Part shown: one piece after another, positions 36,667 to 44,338 of the stretch
How the letters are laid out: every line of letters starts with the position of its first letter
How positions within the stretch are numbered: position 1 is the first letter of the stretch
Assembly: GCA_017649485.1 (NCBI GenBank)
Contig: JAGCGS010000027.1
Span: forward strand, 1-60,095
Length of the DNA stretch: 60,095 nt
Source of the DNA: Bacteroidaceae bacterium
Lineage (GTDB): Bacteria; Bacteroidota; Bacteroidia; Bacteroidales; Bacteroidaceae
Reading direction: 5' to 3'
Translations under genes and position numbers: made by a program
Notes under the pieces: generated by a model
Told to the model about the DNA's origin: nothing
Seen by the model: only the letters and a program-made list of their open reading frames with translations
Databases searched by the model: none

Positions 36667-37239
36667 ATGGTTTACAGATTTACAATCATATCAGATGAAG
36701 TGGACAATTTCCTTAGGGAAATACAGATAGATCCAGATGCCACATTCCTGGATTTCCATAAAGCCATACTTGCCTCAGTAAGCTATAAAGAAGGTGAACT
36801 TGCCTCTTTCTTTGTGTGCGATGACGAATGGAATAAAGACATCGAAATAACTTTGGAAGAGATGGACACTGACTCCGAAACCGACAGCTATATCATGTCA
36901 GACACTCGCATCAGCAAGTTGGTGGATGAAGATACCTACCAAAAACTGATCTATGTGTTCGATTACATGACCGACCGCTGCTTCTTCATCAAGCTCATGG
37001 AAGTGATTACAGGCAAGAACCTCAAACAAGCTGTATGCACCAAAAGCAGAGGTGAAGCTCCACAGCAAACCGTTGATTTCGATGAAATGGATAAGAAGTT
37101 AGGTACTGGTGGCGATGACTTAGGTGAAGATTTCTACGGCGACCAAGGATACAACACTGACGAAATCGATGCAGAAGGCTATGAAGGGCTGGATGGCATC
37201 ATCGGTGGTGACTCTTACGACGGAGGTGATATTTATTAG
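36667..37239 (+). CDS. Plasmid pRiA4b ORF-3-like domain protein
   Basis: The 190-residue protein opens with YRFTIISDEVDNFLREIQID, typical of the PRiA4_ORF3 family, and has an acidic, Gly-rich C-terminus (DGIIGGDSYDGGDIY). It lies 4 nt after lpxA, and heptamer repeats begin right after its stop. The function is unknown; the family is sometimes linked to mobile elements, but here it seems a resident operon member. Confidence 0.8.
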   Translation: MVYRFTIISDEVDNFLREIQIDPDATFLDFHKAILASVSYKEGELASFFVCDDEWNKDIEITLEEMDTDSETDSYIMSDTRISKLVDEDTYQKLIYVFDYMTDRCFFIKLMEVITGKNLKQAVCTKSRGEAPQQTVDFDEMDKKLGTGGDDLGEDFYGDQGYNTDEIDAEGYEGLDGIIGGDSYDGGDIY

Positions 37240-37288
37240 TTTACTGTTTACTGTTTAACGGTCAATGGTAAATGGTCAATGGTAAATT
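37240..37288. repeat. Heptamer repeat, seven units, bridging two genes
   Basis: TTTACTG, TTTACTG, TTTAACG, GTCAATG, GTAAATG, GTCAATG, GTAAATT run in exact 7-bp phase from the base after the upstream stop to the sixth codon of miaA, and supply the miaA ATG (37272). Confidence 0.85.
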
Positions 37289-38171
37289 AGTAGTATTACT
37301 CGGTCCTACTGCAGTAGGCAAAACTGAACTAAGCCTCGAATTGGCGGAGAAGCTTCAAACAGGCATTATCTCAGCTGATTCGAGGCAACTTTATGCTGAC
37401 CTCAAGATAGGCACAGCCGCCCCTACGCCTGAACAACTGCAACGCGTAAAACATTACTTTGTAGGCAACCTGCAACTATCCGACTATTACAGTGCTGCCC
37501 AATATGCCGACGAAGTACTTACCCTACTCAACCAACTCTTTCAATCACAAGACACTGCACTTATGACTGGTGGCTCGATGATGTACATCGATGCCGTTTG
37601 CCAAGGCATTGATGACATACCTACCGTTGATGAAGAAACCCGTGCCATGATGTGGCAAAAATACTACGACATAGGTTTGGAAGGTCTGCAACGAGAGCTC
37701 AAACTGCTCGACCCCGAATATTACCACATCGTAGATCTGAAGAACCACAAGCGCCTCATCCATGCATTGGAGATCTGCTATATGACTGGCAAGACCTTCA
37801 CCTCATTCCGTCTTCGCAAACCAGCCAACCGCCCCTTCAACATCATTAAGGTTGGTTTAACTCGTGATCGCGCTGAGCTATTCGACCGCATCAACCTGCG
37901 AGTGGATGAGATGATGCAGCAAGGCATGCTCGAAGAGGCCAAGCGTGTCTATCCCCATCGCCACCTCAATTCCCTCAACACCGTAGGCTACAAGGAGCTG
38001 TTCAAGTACCTCGATGGCGACTGGAGCTTAGATGAAGCTGTTGAGAAGATCAAGCGTAACACGCGCGTCTATGCCAAGAAACAACTTACCTGGTTCAAGA
38101 AAGACCCCAGCATCCATTGGTTCTATCCAGAGCAGAAGCAGGAAATCATGCATTACATCCTTAACCAATAG
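37272..38171 (+). CDS. miaA: tRNA dimethylallyltransferase
   Basis: The 299-residue protein has [13 protein letters not shown] (P-loop), [16 protein letters not shown] (substrate) and the C-terminal [22 protein letters not shown]. It prenylates A37 of tRNAs reading UNN codons. The annotated ATG and first codons (MVNGK) come from the heptamer repeat. The next in-frame ATG is far inside the protein, so initiation must be in the repeat. Repeat copy-number change would therefore affect the leader. Confidence 0.95.
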   Translation: MVNGKLVVLLGPTAVGKTELSLELAEKLQTGIISADSRQLYADLKIGTAAPTPEQLQRVKHYFVGNLQLSDYYSAAQYADEVLTLLNQLFQSQDTALMTGGSMMYIDAVCQGIDDIPTVDEETRAMMWQKYYDIGLEGLQRELKLLDPEYYHIVDLKNHKRLIHALEICYMTGKTFTSFRLRKPANRPFNIIKVGLTRDRAELFDRINLRVDEMMQQGMLEEAKRVYPHRHLNSLNTVGYKELFKYLDGDWSLDEAVEKIKRNTRVYAKKQLTWFKKDPSIHWFYPEQKQEIMHYILNQ

Positions 38172-38320
38172 AAAGTCACCACTCTCCGTTTGCCATTGAC
38201 TATGCCTCATAGGCTGCTACTGGGATTACCATAAGCATTCGTTGAAAACAGTTCTTTGGTTTGAAACAATGGATACCAAAAAATAATGACAAGGGTATGT
38301 GGATATACCTAAGAAATGGG
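38172..38320. other. Short gene-free stretch after miaA
   Basis: About 150 nt with no gene or strong hairpin, followed by the orphan promoter at 38321-38352. Confidence 0.5.
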
Positions 38321-38352
38321 ATTGTGAGAGTTACGAAAAGGCACTAATTTTG
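38321..38352 (+). promoter_or_regulatory. Orphan promoter pointing at a terminator
   Basis: ATTG (38321-38324; one mismatch to TTTG), 20 nt, then TAATTTTG (38345-38352). No plus-strand gene follows. Confidence 0.6.
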
Positions 38353-38358
38353 CAGCAT

Positions 38359-38460
38359 CAGATTTAAATGAATTAGTTAGTCATAATTACGTAACCACTT
38401 TTATTAGGAAAGTAAAACAATCCTTGTAAATTCGATGGGAATCGAGATTACAAGGATTTT
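38359..38460 (+). ncRNA. Candidate small RNA of about 100 nt
   Basis: Predicted from the promoter at 38321-38352 and the strong hairpin with a U tract at 38419-38460. The interval has no usable reading frame. The transcript would be antisense to the last few codons of the LuxR-type gene (38448 onward). It could also be the leftover leader of a deleted gene. Confidence 0.4.
38419..38458. terminator. Bidirectional terminator at the end of the iron/redox cluster
   Basis: AATCCTTGTAA (38419-38429) pairs with TTACAAGGATT (38448-38458), extended by the inner TCGAT/ATCGA pair (38432-38445) with a 4-nt loop. It is flanked by TTTT on the plus side and a T-rich tail on the minus side. The stop codon of the LuxR gene lies in the stem. 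Confidence 0.85.
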
Positions 38461-39065
38461 CCTTTTTCAATATCTTTCAGCTCAACCAACTTATTGACGA
38501 TGGCATAGATGGTAAGACCTGCGGAAGAGTGAATCTGCAACTTGCGGGCGATGTTGCGACGATGTGTAATCACAGTATGGATTGAGAGGTAAAGCTTATC
38601 GGCAATCTCCTTGTTAGTGAGTCCCTTCACAACGAGGATGATGATTTCTTTCTCTCGCTGGCTCAACGACTCCTGCTCAATGTCCTTATCATCCTCGCTC
38701 TTCATCAGGGCATTCAGCTTCTCGGCAATGGTATCGGCAGAGTCATAGATGGCGATGGTGTCATGATAGTCCTTCAGCTGCTTGCTGTCAATAACACTGG
38801 CAATGACAGCCACAAACTTCATTCCACTGAGCTTGGGATGCGAGGTCTTGAACTCCGCAATATCGAACCATCCACCCAAAGTGGGGTCGATAATCATGAT
38901 GTCTGGCACCTGTGTCAGGGCATAGTTCTGCAAAAAATCGGTGTTGCTCACCTCCACCGCCTGAATATTCAAGTCGGGTATGCGCTTCAGAACCGCTGCC
39001 AAGCCGCTTCGGATAATCACCGATGAGGTGGCGACAATCACTTTCAGTGCATGATTATTGGCCAT
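38448..39065 (-). CDS. LuxR-type DNA-binding response regulator with atypical receiver
   Basis: The protein has 205 residues. The C-terminal HTH (134-196) is a clear LuxR/FixJ domain (LSQREKEIIILVVKGLTNKE, then HTVITHRRNIARKL). The N-terminal part (about 8-120) has the receiver pattern with Asp60 (IMIIDP) but the usual acidic pair is replaced by VATSS at residues 11-15, so phosphorylation is doubtful. It overlaps the hemerythrin gene by 11 nt, implying coupled production. I infer that it answers to the hemerythrin or another signal of the cluster. Its stop is inside the terminator stem. Confidence 0.88.
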   Translation of the reverse strand: MANNHALKVIVATSSVIIRSGLAAVLKRIPDLNIQAVEVSNTDFLQNYALTQVPDIMIIDPTLGGWFDIAEFKTSHPKLSGMKFVAVIASVIDSKQLKDYHDTIAIYDSADTIAEKLNALMKSEDDKDIEQESLSQREKEIIILVVKGLTNKEIADKLYLSIHTVITHRRNIARKLQIHSSAGLTIYAIVNKLVELKDIEKGKSL

Positions 39066-39756
39066 TTCTCAGTCTCCTTTCCAGCCTCATCACGGCAGGT
39101 ACAAACATATAATTCTCCACATCGCAATGAGCAATCAAATCTTGTTCGCAGTTGAATATGTCGAACAGGACAGAGTTCATCAGGTTGTTATTACCCTCCT
39201 CTGGATAGTATTTGATAATGATATTTTTCAGTTCCTTCAACTTGGCATCAATCTGATTATGCTTACTGCTATAGTCCACAATATTATATTTATCTGACAA
39301 CTTGCCCTGCAACAGTTGTTCCACATACTTAAACACCCATTTGTTTTCGTGTTCCATGTGGCGTTTCACTTCTTTGGCATAGTCATCGAAAAACTTCAGG
39401 ATAAGCACATCCACATCGTTAGCCGCAGAGAAGTCAAGAGCCTCAATAAGTTTACGGCGAATGGTGGGCAGGTTGAAATCCAGAAAATAGGCGTGGGCAT
39501 TTTTCAGGTAATCTATCAGCGAGGCAAGAGAAATCTGTTCATCGTCGTTGTAAGCCAGATTCCCTTCGTTGATAAAGTTGGCAACAGCCAGAAATGTATG
39601 GTAATCCACCCCTTGTTCTTTGCATACATCCTGTACAGTCTTATCGCCAAAGCCCAATTTAAGTCCGAAACGACTCATCACCATGAGCAGGGAGAAATTA
39701 TCCAAAATCAGGTCGCTCAACCTGTCAGTTGCCCTATATTTATGCTGCTTGTCCAT
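39055..39756 (-). CDS. YtfE/ScdA-like di-iron hemerythrin protein
   Basis: The 233-residue cytoplasmic protein has an N-terminal DUF542-like segment (LILDNFSLLMVMSRFGLKLGFGD, about 16-38) and a hemerythrin bundle. The potential ligands His88, His133, Glu137, His166, His210 and Glu214 follow the order and spacing of the E. coli YtfE site. The classical ScdA N-terminal Cys is not at the expected place, though Cys45 is near. YtfE/RIC proteins bind a di-iron centre and deal with nitric-oxide or oxidative damage to Fe-S clusters. The overlapping LuxR gene suggests a sensing role. Start ATG 39756 lies 6 nt after the RidA-like stop. Confidence 0.85.
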   Translation of the reverse strand: MDKQHKYRATDRLSDLILDNFSLLMVMSRFGLKLGFGDKTVQDVCKEQGVDYHTFLAVANFINEGNLAYNDDEQISLASLIDYLKNAHAYFLDFNLPTIRRKLIEALDFSAANDVDVLILKFFDDYAKEVKRHMEHENKWVFKYVEQLLQGKLSDKYNIVDYSSKHNQIDAKLKELKNIIIKYYPEEGNNNLMNSVLFDIFNCEQDLIAHCDVENYMFVPAVMRLERRLRNGQ

Positions 39757-39762
39757 AATAGT

Positions 39763-40896
39763 TTATAATACAGGAAAAACTTTATTCTCAAGTACTTTCA
39801 CACCCATACACTCCATCTCGACCAGCCAACCTGGACGGCATACTGGTGCATTGACAAACACCTTTGGTTTGTCAGGGAAACGCTCGTCATATAAAGCCTT
39901 TACCACAGCATAATCGGCTATATCACGCAGATACACAACCATCTGCTCCACCTCTTCGTATGTACAGTCAGCCTCTTTCAGTAACGTTTCCACATTCTCC
40001 CACACACGCAAGGTCTGCTGACGCACATCACCTGGATACATGATTTCGCCATGGTTATTGATGCTGGCAGTACCCGAGATAAACACCTGACGGCGATCGC
40101 CATAATCAACATAGGTACCACGCTCGAAGCTTACACCATATTCATAAGTGGGATTCAGGTGCGAACGACCATACAAATAATGAATCTGCTCACGCTGAAT
40201 GCCAGCCACAGCATAAGCATCAAACTGAACAAGTGTCTTGGGATTTGCCATTCGCCCTCCTATGCCCGTACTGGCAATGAAATGGGTTTCCGAATTAAGG
40301 CCTTGCGTAACAAACACCTCATTGCGGGCCTTCACCACACCTGCATAATTATTATCGATGTTCTGCACAAATATCCAAGTACGAATGCAGTTGTCGGCCA
40401 GTTTACATCCCTGCTCCATCAGGTTCATCGAATAATCGTTCAACAACAAACGCATTTGATATTCTGAGTTAGCAGCACGATTGTTATTACTGCCTGTCCA
40501 AATGTGACGATATGATCCATGCAGAGCCTCAAAGAGTCCATTGCTCAGCACCCTGGTTTGTACATCTGTAAGTAGGTAAGCCCACAAGGCAATCTTCGTA
40601 CCATCCAGCGGTGCCTGCTGCACGATAGACAAGGCACAACTGGAACCTTCTGTAGTCATGCCCAGCAGCAAATCCATCTGGTTGGTAGCATCACTCAGGA
40701 AATAACGCTTGAACACAGCCACAGCACCGGGCAGGCCAGCCAACGCCTCATCGTAGGCAGCCAGTAAAACATCGACTTGCTGTTGAAAAGCCAATGTTGG
40801 GTCGGTTACATGCACCATCAAGTGATACTCGTTTACGCCCTTTGTCTTAAATTCAGAAACCTCTACGATTGCTTTATCTAACAAAACTCTATTCAT
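39763..40896 (-). CDS. RidA-superfamily two-domain protein (chorismatase-like architecture)
   Basis: Start ATG 40896 (MNRVLLDKA); an in-frame TTG lies four codons upstream. The 377-residue protein has a C-terminal YjgF/RidA-type domain (about 240-375: RQVFISGTASINNHGEIMYP, then VRQQTLRVWENVETLLKEAD, VYLRDIADYAVVKALYDERF and PVCRPGWLVEMECM). The N-terminal half resembles no simple RidA and recalls FkbO/Hyg5 chorismatases, which combine two RidA-like folds. The reaction is therefore uncertain: imine deaminase or chorismate-type lyase. It sits between cytochrome and hemerythrin genes in the cluster. Confidence 0.7.
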   Translation of the reverse strand: MNRVLLDKAIVEVSEFKTKGVNEYHLMVHVTDPTLAFQQQVDVLLAAYDEALAGLPGAVAVFKRYFLSDATNQMDLLLGMTTEGSSCALSIVQQAPLDGTKIALWAYLLTDVQTRVLSNGLFEALHGSYRHIWTGSNNNRAANSEYQMRLLLNDYSMNLMEQGCKLADNCIRTWIFVQNIDNNYAGVVKARNEVFVTQGLNSETHFIASTGIGGRMANPKTLVQFDAYAVAGIQREQIHYLYGRSHLNPTYEYGVSFERGTYVDYGDRRQVFISGTASINNHGEIMYPGDVRQQTLRVWENVETLLKEADCTYEEVEQMVVYLRDIADYAVVKALYDERFPDKPKVFVNAPVCRPGWLVEMECMGVKVLENKVFPVL

Positions 40897-40931
40897 TATA
40901 ATTATCAAAGTTAATTTTCAAAATCCAATAA

Positions 40932-41666
40932 TCAATCATTTTTTGCTCCATGTGTAATCCACTGTCGTATCATTGACAGGATTCCTTCATCAACCACCTC
41001 GGCTGTATGGTTATAGTGCCAGGCATCAGTGATTGACACATCGGTTGACAGTGCCTCATATAACGCACTTTTTCCAGCATCACCAGGCTCCACAATATTC
41101 ATGCCCTCCAACTTCTTCGACGCAACTCCCACAATAGCCGAATGACTCTTCTCTGAAGTGAGATACAATCCTGCTGCGGCAGAAGTGGCTGACCCATGAC
41201 AGTTTACGCATGTAGTATTGAATACTCGCTCCTGAATGGTGTTATACATACCCACATGCAAAGTGCCTGCATCCACCTCAATATCATTGGATGAAGCAAG
41301 CTGGGTTTCATCTATCGTATAGAATGACACAATGTGCTTCCTCAAACGGTTGATGACACACAATTCCACACGTGTTACCTGCTCCTTGATGCCCGAGAGG
41401 ATGATGGTTATCTCATCGCCCTCAACAGTTGGAGCTGGCACCGACTTGTTTACCAGTGCATAGTCACTATCATCGTTGAAGCCTGCCAGCACCACATACA
41501 TTGATGGATCTGGCCAAGAGCTGATCCCTGTGAACCGAGCCGTGAGTTTCACCGTGCGTCCTTCAGGTGAAATGGGGGATTCGTGTTCGTTGAGTCGTCC
41601 GTCATCGCAAGCCTGAAATACCAAAAATGTCAATGAGCATGCAAATATAGTAATTATTTTCTTCAT
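40932..41666 (-). CDS. Mono-haem c-type cytochrome lipoprotein
   Basis: The start is set at 41666 (MKKIITIFAC), because the longer frame would overlap the porin gene and lacks a signal peptide at its start. The 244-residue protein has a lipobox-like VFQAC (Cys20) and one haem site CVNCH (153-157), followed by a short region containing possible axial Met (EGMNIVEPGDAGKSALYEAL), as in small c-type cytochromes. The first 130 residues are beta-rich without a recognised family. It is probably tethered to the periplasmic face of a membrane and could pass electrons to the di-haem protein of the cluster. Confidence 0.75.
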   Translation of the reverse strand: MKKIITIFACSLTFLVFQACDDGRLNEHESPISPEGRTVKLTARFTGISSWPDPSMYVVLAGFNDDSDYALVNKSVPAPTVEGDEITIILSGIKEQVTRVELCVINRLRKHIVSFYTIDETQLASSNDIEVDAGTLHVGMYNTIQERVFNTTCVNCHGSATSAAAGLYLTSEKSHSAIVGVASKKLEGMNIVEPGDAGKSALYEALSTDVSITDAWHYNHTAEVVDEGILSMIRQWITHGAKND

Positions 41667-41676
41667 AATTGTTAAT

Positions 41677-42888
41677 TTAGAACGAGTATTGCAACATAAT
41701 GGCTGCCGAATGGGTGGCAAGTCCCAGGTCATCGATATCTCTGTCAAGCTGAGTGGTATGTCCGGTTCGCCCGATATACTGATACATTGCCTGGAGCTTC
41801 ACATTGCTATTGGGGAAGAAATAGTTCACGCCTACAGCAGGCATGTTCAGCAAGCCTTTACGGTCGGTACCGTTGCGGTCCATCAGGTCATAACGCAGGG
41901 CAGCTTGCACGCGTGGTGCCACAAAATAACCGGCTTGCACATAGCCGCCCCAGTAGTTGAATCCATCGTCAATCTTCATGCGTTTGGTGAATCCCACATG
42001 CATGTAGTATGCCTCAGCGGCCAGATAAAGACGGCCTTTCAGCATCGCGAACTCCAGTCCTGCGCGGAAGTCATTGGTGCTTTCACTCTCGCTTTCCACA
42101 TTCAGTGAGGCAGATGCACCAAACAGAATTTTGTCCTCATTCAAACGCTTGGGATTACCCTGAGTAGCAGGCATCACGCCTTTAGGCATATATGTGAGAC
42201 GGCCAGCATACAGCAACGAAGGGATATGCCAATCATCGCTAAAGGTCTTACCTGCTGTATTGACTGATGCTCCTGTCCCATTGAAGATGCCAAACTCATA
42301 TCCCACCCTATTAAGTAAGCCGTGAATCTCGATGCCCAAGTCAAAACCCGTTCCGAAGATGGGGTTAACGGCATTCAACGCATGGGGCAGGATGACAGAT
42401 GAAGTAAGAGAGGTAGGCAATACAGGCATCAATGTCTCACCCAGCGTGGTGAGGTAGGCATGAGTGAATGGTGTCTTGAACTTACCAGCACGGATAGCGA
42501 ACTTCTCGCTGAAAGCATAGTCGAACCACACTTGTTGCAACAAGGCACCCCCACTACCAGCGGCATTGATGCTCAGGTTGAAAGTGAGTTTATCGAAGGC
42601 CTTGCCTGTAAAACCGAGAACTGCATAAGGGATAGAGAAGCCAGAATTAGCAACATTATCCTGGTTATATGCTTTATCAAGCCCTTGGTCATCATAATAG
42701 TTGAACTTTCCAGCCGCCTGCATCAGCAGATATGGCTTGAACACAAAGTCACCTTTCTTGGAGGCAATAGAGAATCCTTCTCTACCTGCTAGCGATACCA
42801 CACCATTGTCGGTATCTTCTTCGTATTGCGCCTGTGCGATCAAAGGCACAATCGCAACAGCAAATGCTAATAGTATTTTCTTCATCAT
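41677..42888 (-). CDS. OprP/OprO-type outer-membrane porin
   Basis: The 403-residue protein has a signal peptide ending in IAQAQ. The barrel has the phosphate-selective-porin pattern (IRAGKFKTPFTHAYL, then LPTSLTSSVILPHALNAVNP and GTGFDLGIEIHG) and ends with YSF, a typical C-terminal Phe. Substrate specificity cannot be read. It lies 9 nt after the di-haem oxidoreductase gene and 10 nt before the cytochrome gene. Confidence 0.85.
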   Translation of the reverse strand: MMKKILLAFAVAIVPLIAQAQYEEDTDNGVVSLAGREGFSIASKKGDFVFKPYLLMQAAGKFNYYDDQGLDKAYNQDNVANSGFSIPYAVLGFTGKAFDKLTFNLSINAAGSGGALLQQVWFDYAFSEKFAIRAGKFKTPFTHAYLTTLGETLMPVLPTSLTSSVILPHALNAVNPIFGTGFDLGIEIHGLLNRVGYEFGIFNGTGASVNTAGKTFSDDWHIPSLLYAGRLTYMPKGVMPATQGNPKRLNEDKILFGASASLNVESESESTNDFRAGLEFAMLKGRLYLAAEAYYMHVGFTKRMKIDDGFNYWGGYVQAGYFVAPRVQAALRYDLMDRNGTDRKGLLNMPAVGVNYFFPNSNVKLQAMYQYIGRTGHTTQLDRDIDDLGLATHSAAIMLQYSF

Positions 42889-42897
42889 AGATAATAT

Positions 42898-44337
42898 TCA
42901 CAGTGATTTTAGGAATTCAATTAAATCGTCACGCTCCTCCTTAGTCATATTCTTGAATATGTTCTTGGAAGCCTCGCCTTCACCTCCGTGCCACATAATG
43001 GCTTCGATGAAGTTGCGGGCACGCCCATCATGCAGGAAATAAGTATGACCATTCACCTTCTGCTGCAGGCCAATGCCCCACAGCGGTGTAGTACGCCACT
43101 CGTTTCCTTGTGCCAAGCCGCTGACATAGTTGTCATTCAGACCTACGCCCATAATCTCAGAGCCCATGTCATGTAGCAGGAAGTCGGAGTAAGGATGTAT
43201 CACTTGTCCGCCCAACCAAGGCAGTTCGGTGCCATTCAGCAACGTTGAGCCTCTGGGCTGGGTGTGCAGTGTGGTTGTATGGCATAGCTGACAAGAGGCT
43301 TTATAGAACATCCGTTCGCCGTGCTGTACACGAGGGTCGCTCACATTGCGGCGAGCAGGAACGCCCAGACTTTGCATGTAGAGATCCACATCTTCCATAT
43401 CTTCGGTAGAGACATCCAGCTGGTCATAGAGGAGTCCCATCATGCTTCCTTGGTATATTTGTCGTTGCCCTTCAGAGATTTCCTCTGGATAACGACTATT
43501 GGTCATTCCCATATCACTACTGAAACCCAGCTCTACAGTGAGGTCGGCATGCTGCGCCTTGTTGCCTGAAAGCCCCAATTGGCGTCTGCCTCGCTCATTG
43601 ATGTAGTTGGCCTTTCCGCTGATGCCAAACTCTGGATAGTTACTTTGACGTGCCAGCGCCTCTATCTCGTTGCGGTCAATTGCCATTATCTGTCCCATCC
43701 CCACATGACGCAACGGAATACGGACTGTGCAGAACAAGTCTTCAGGGGCAATGCTGTCGGCATACCATTCGTAAATCTCGTAATGGGGTTTGGCCAGCTC
43801 ATACTTCTCTCCATCAGGGAACTCGAATGTTTCAAACTCATAGGTCACTTTCAGCTTACCTTCTGGCTGAACACCATAGATGGCATTATCGTGAATCACT
43901 CGTCCATAGTCCTGGAAGAAAGCCCCATTCTTGCGGGTAATGTAAATCAGCGCAGAGGTAAAGCCATATGTTCCCGAACCGCCTTGTGTCCAAAGCGTAG
44001 GTTCTGTGCGTCCGGCATTCCTATGGCAACTGCCACAAGAATAGCCGGCATACACAGGACCCAAACCACCATTATGCCCATTATGGTTGGTGCTTTTCAC
44101 ATTGTCGTACAGGCGGTCACCACGATTGAAACGGGTATCATATACTCCTGAAACCCACCTGGATGGCTGGTCGTACGCCACAGCGGAATTAAAGAAAACT
44201 GTTGATGTACCGGCTGACAAGGCATAGCCAGCTGGTACATCTATATCCTTCGCCACTATCTGGTCGCCCGTTTCATCGCAGGCAATCAGCACGATGGATA
44301 AAACCGCCAACAGGAAGAAGTAGATGTGTTTTATCAT
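42898..44337 (-). CDS. Di-haem oxidoreductase (DUF1111, thiol-oxidoreductase-like) lipoprotein
   Basis: The 479-residue protein has a lipobox VLIAC (Cys20). Two haem motifs are present, CGSCH (101-105) and CQLCH (349-353), with the family segments GPVYAGYSCGSCHRNAGR and HYFLHDGRARNFIEAIMWHGGE-like end (in blocks). DUF1111 proteins are found with imelysins in iron-related loci, and an electron-transfer or metal-redox role is likely. It starts 1 nt after the imelysin stop, showing tight coupling. Confidence 0.9.
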   Translation of the reverse strand: MIKHIYFFLLAVLSIVLIACDETGDQIVAKDIDVPAGYALSAGTSTVFFNSAVAYDQPSRWVSGVYDTRFNRGDRLYDNVKSTNHNGHNGGLGPVYAGYSCGSCHRNAGRTEPTLWTQGGSGTYGFTSALIYITRKNGAFFQDYGRVIHDNAIYGVQPEGKLKVTYEFETFEFPDGEKYELAKPHYEIYEWYADSIAPEDLFCTVRIPLRHVGMGQIMAIDRNEIEALARQSNYPEFGISGKANYINERGRRQLGLSGNKAQHADLTVELGFSSDMGMTNSRYPEEISEGQRQIYQGSMMGLLYDQLDVSTEDMEDVDLYMQSLGVPARRNVSDPRVQHGERMFYKASCQLCHTTTLHTQPRGSTLLNGTELPWLGGQVIHPYSDFLLHDMGSEIMGVGLNDNYVSGLAQGNEWRTTPLWGIGLQQKVNGHTYFLHDGRARNFIEAIMWHGGEGEASKNIFKNMTKEERDDLIEFLKSL

Positions 44338-44338
44338 A

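Noticed and set aside
36667-37239. pRiA4b ORF-3-like gene as evidence of a mobile element
   Set aside because: It is tightly embedded in the lpx-miaA operon with no transposase, repeats of IS type or composition shift.
41667-41747. N-terminal extension of the cytochrome lipoprotein
   Set aside because: It overlaps the porin gene, and the signal peptide with lipobox starts at 41666.
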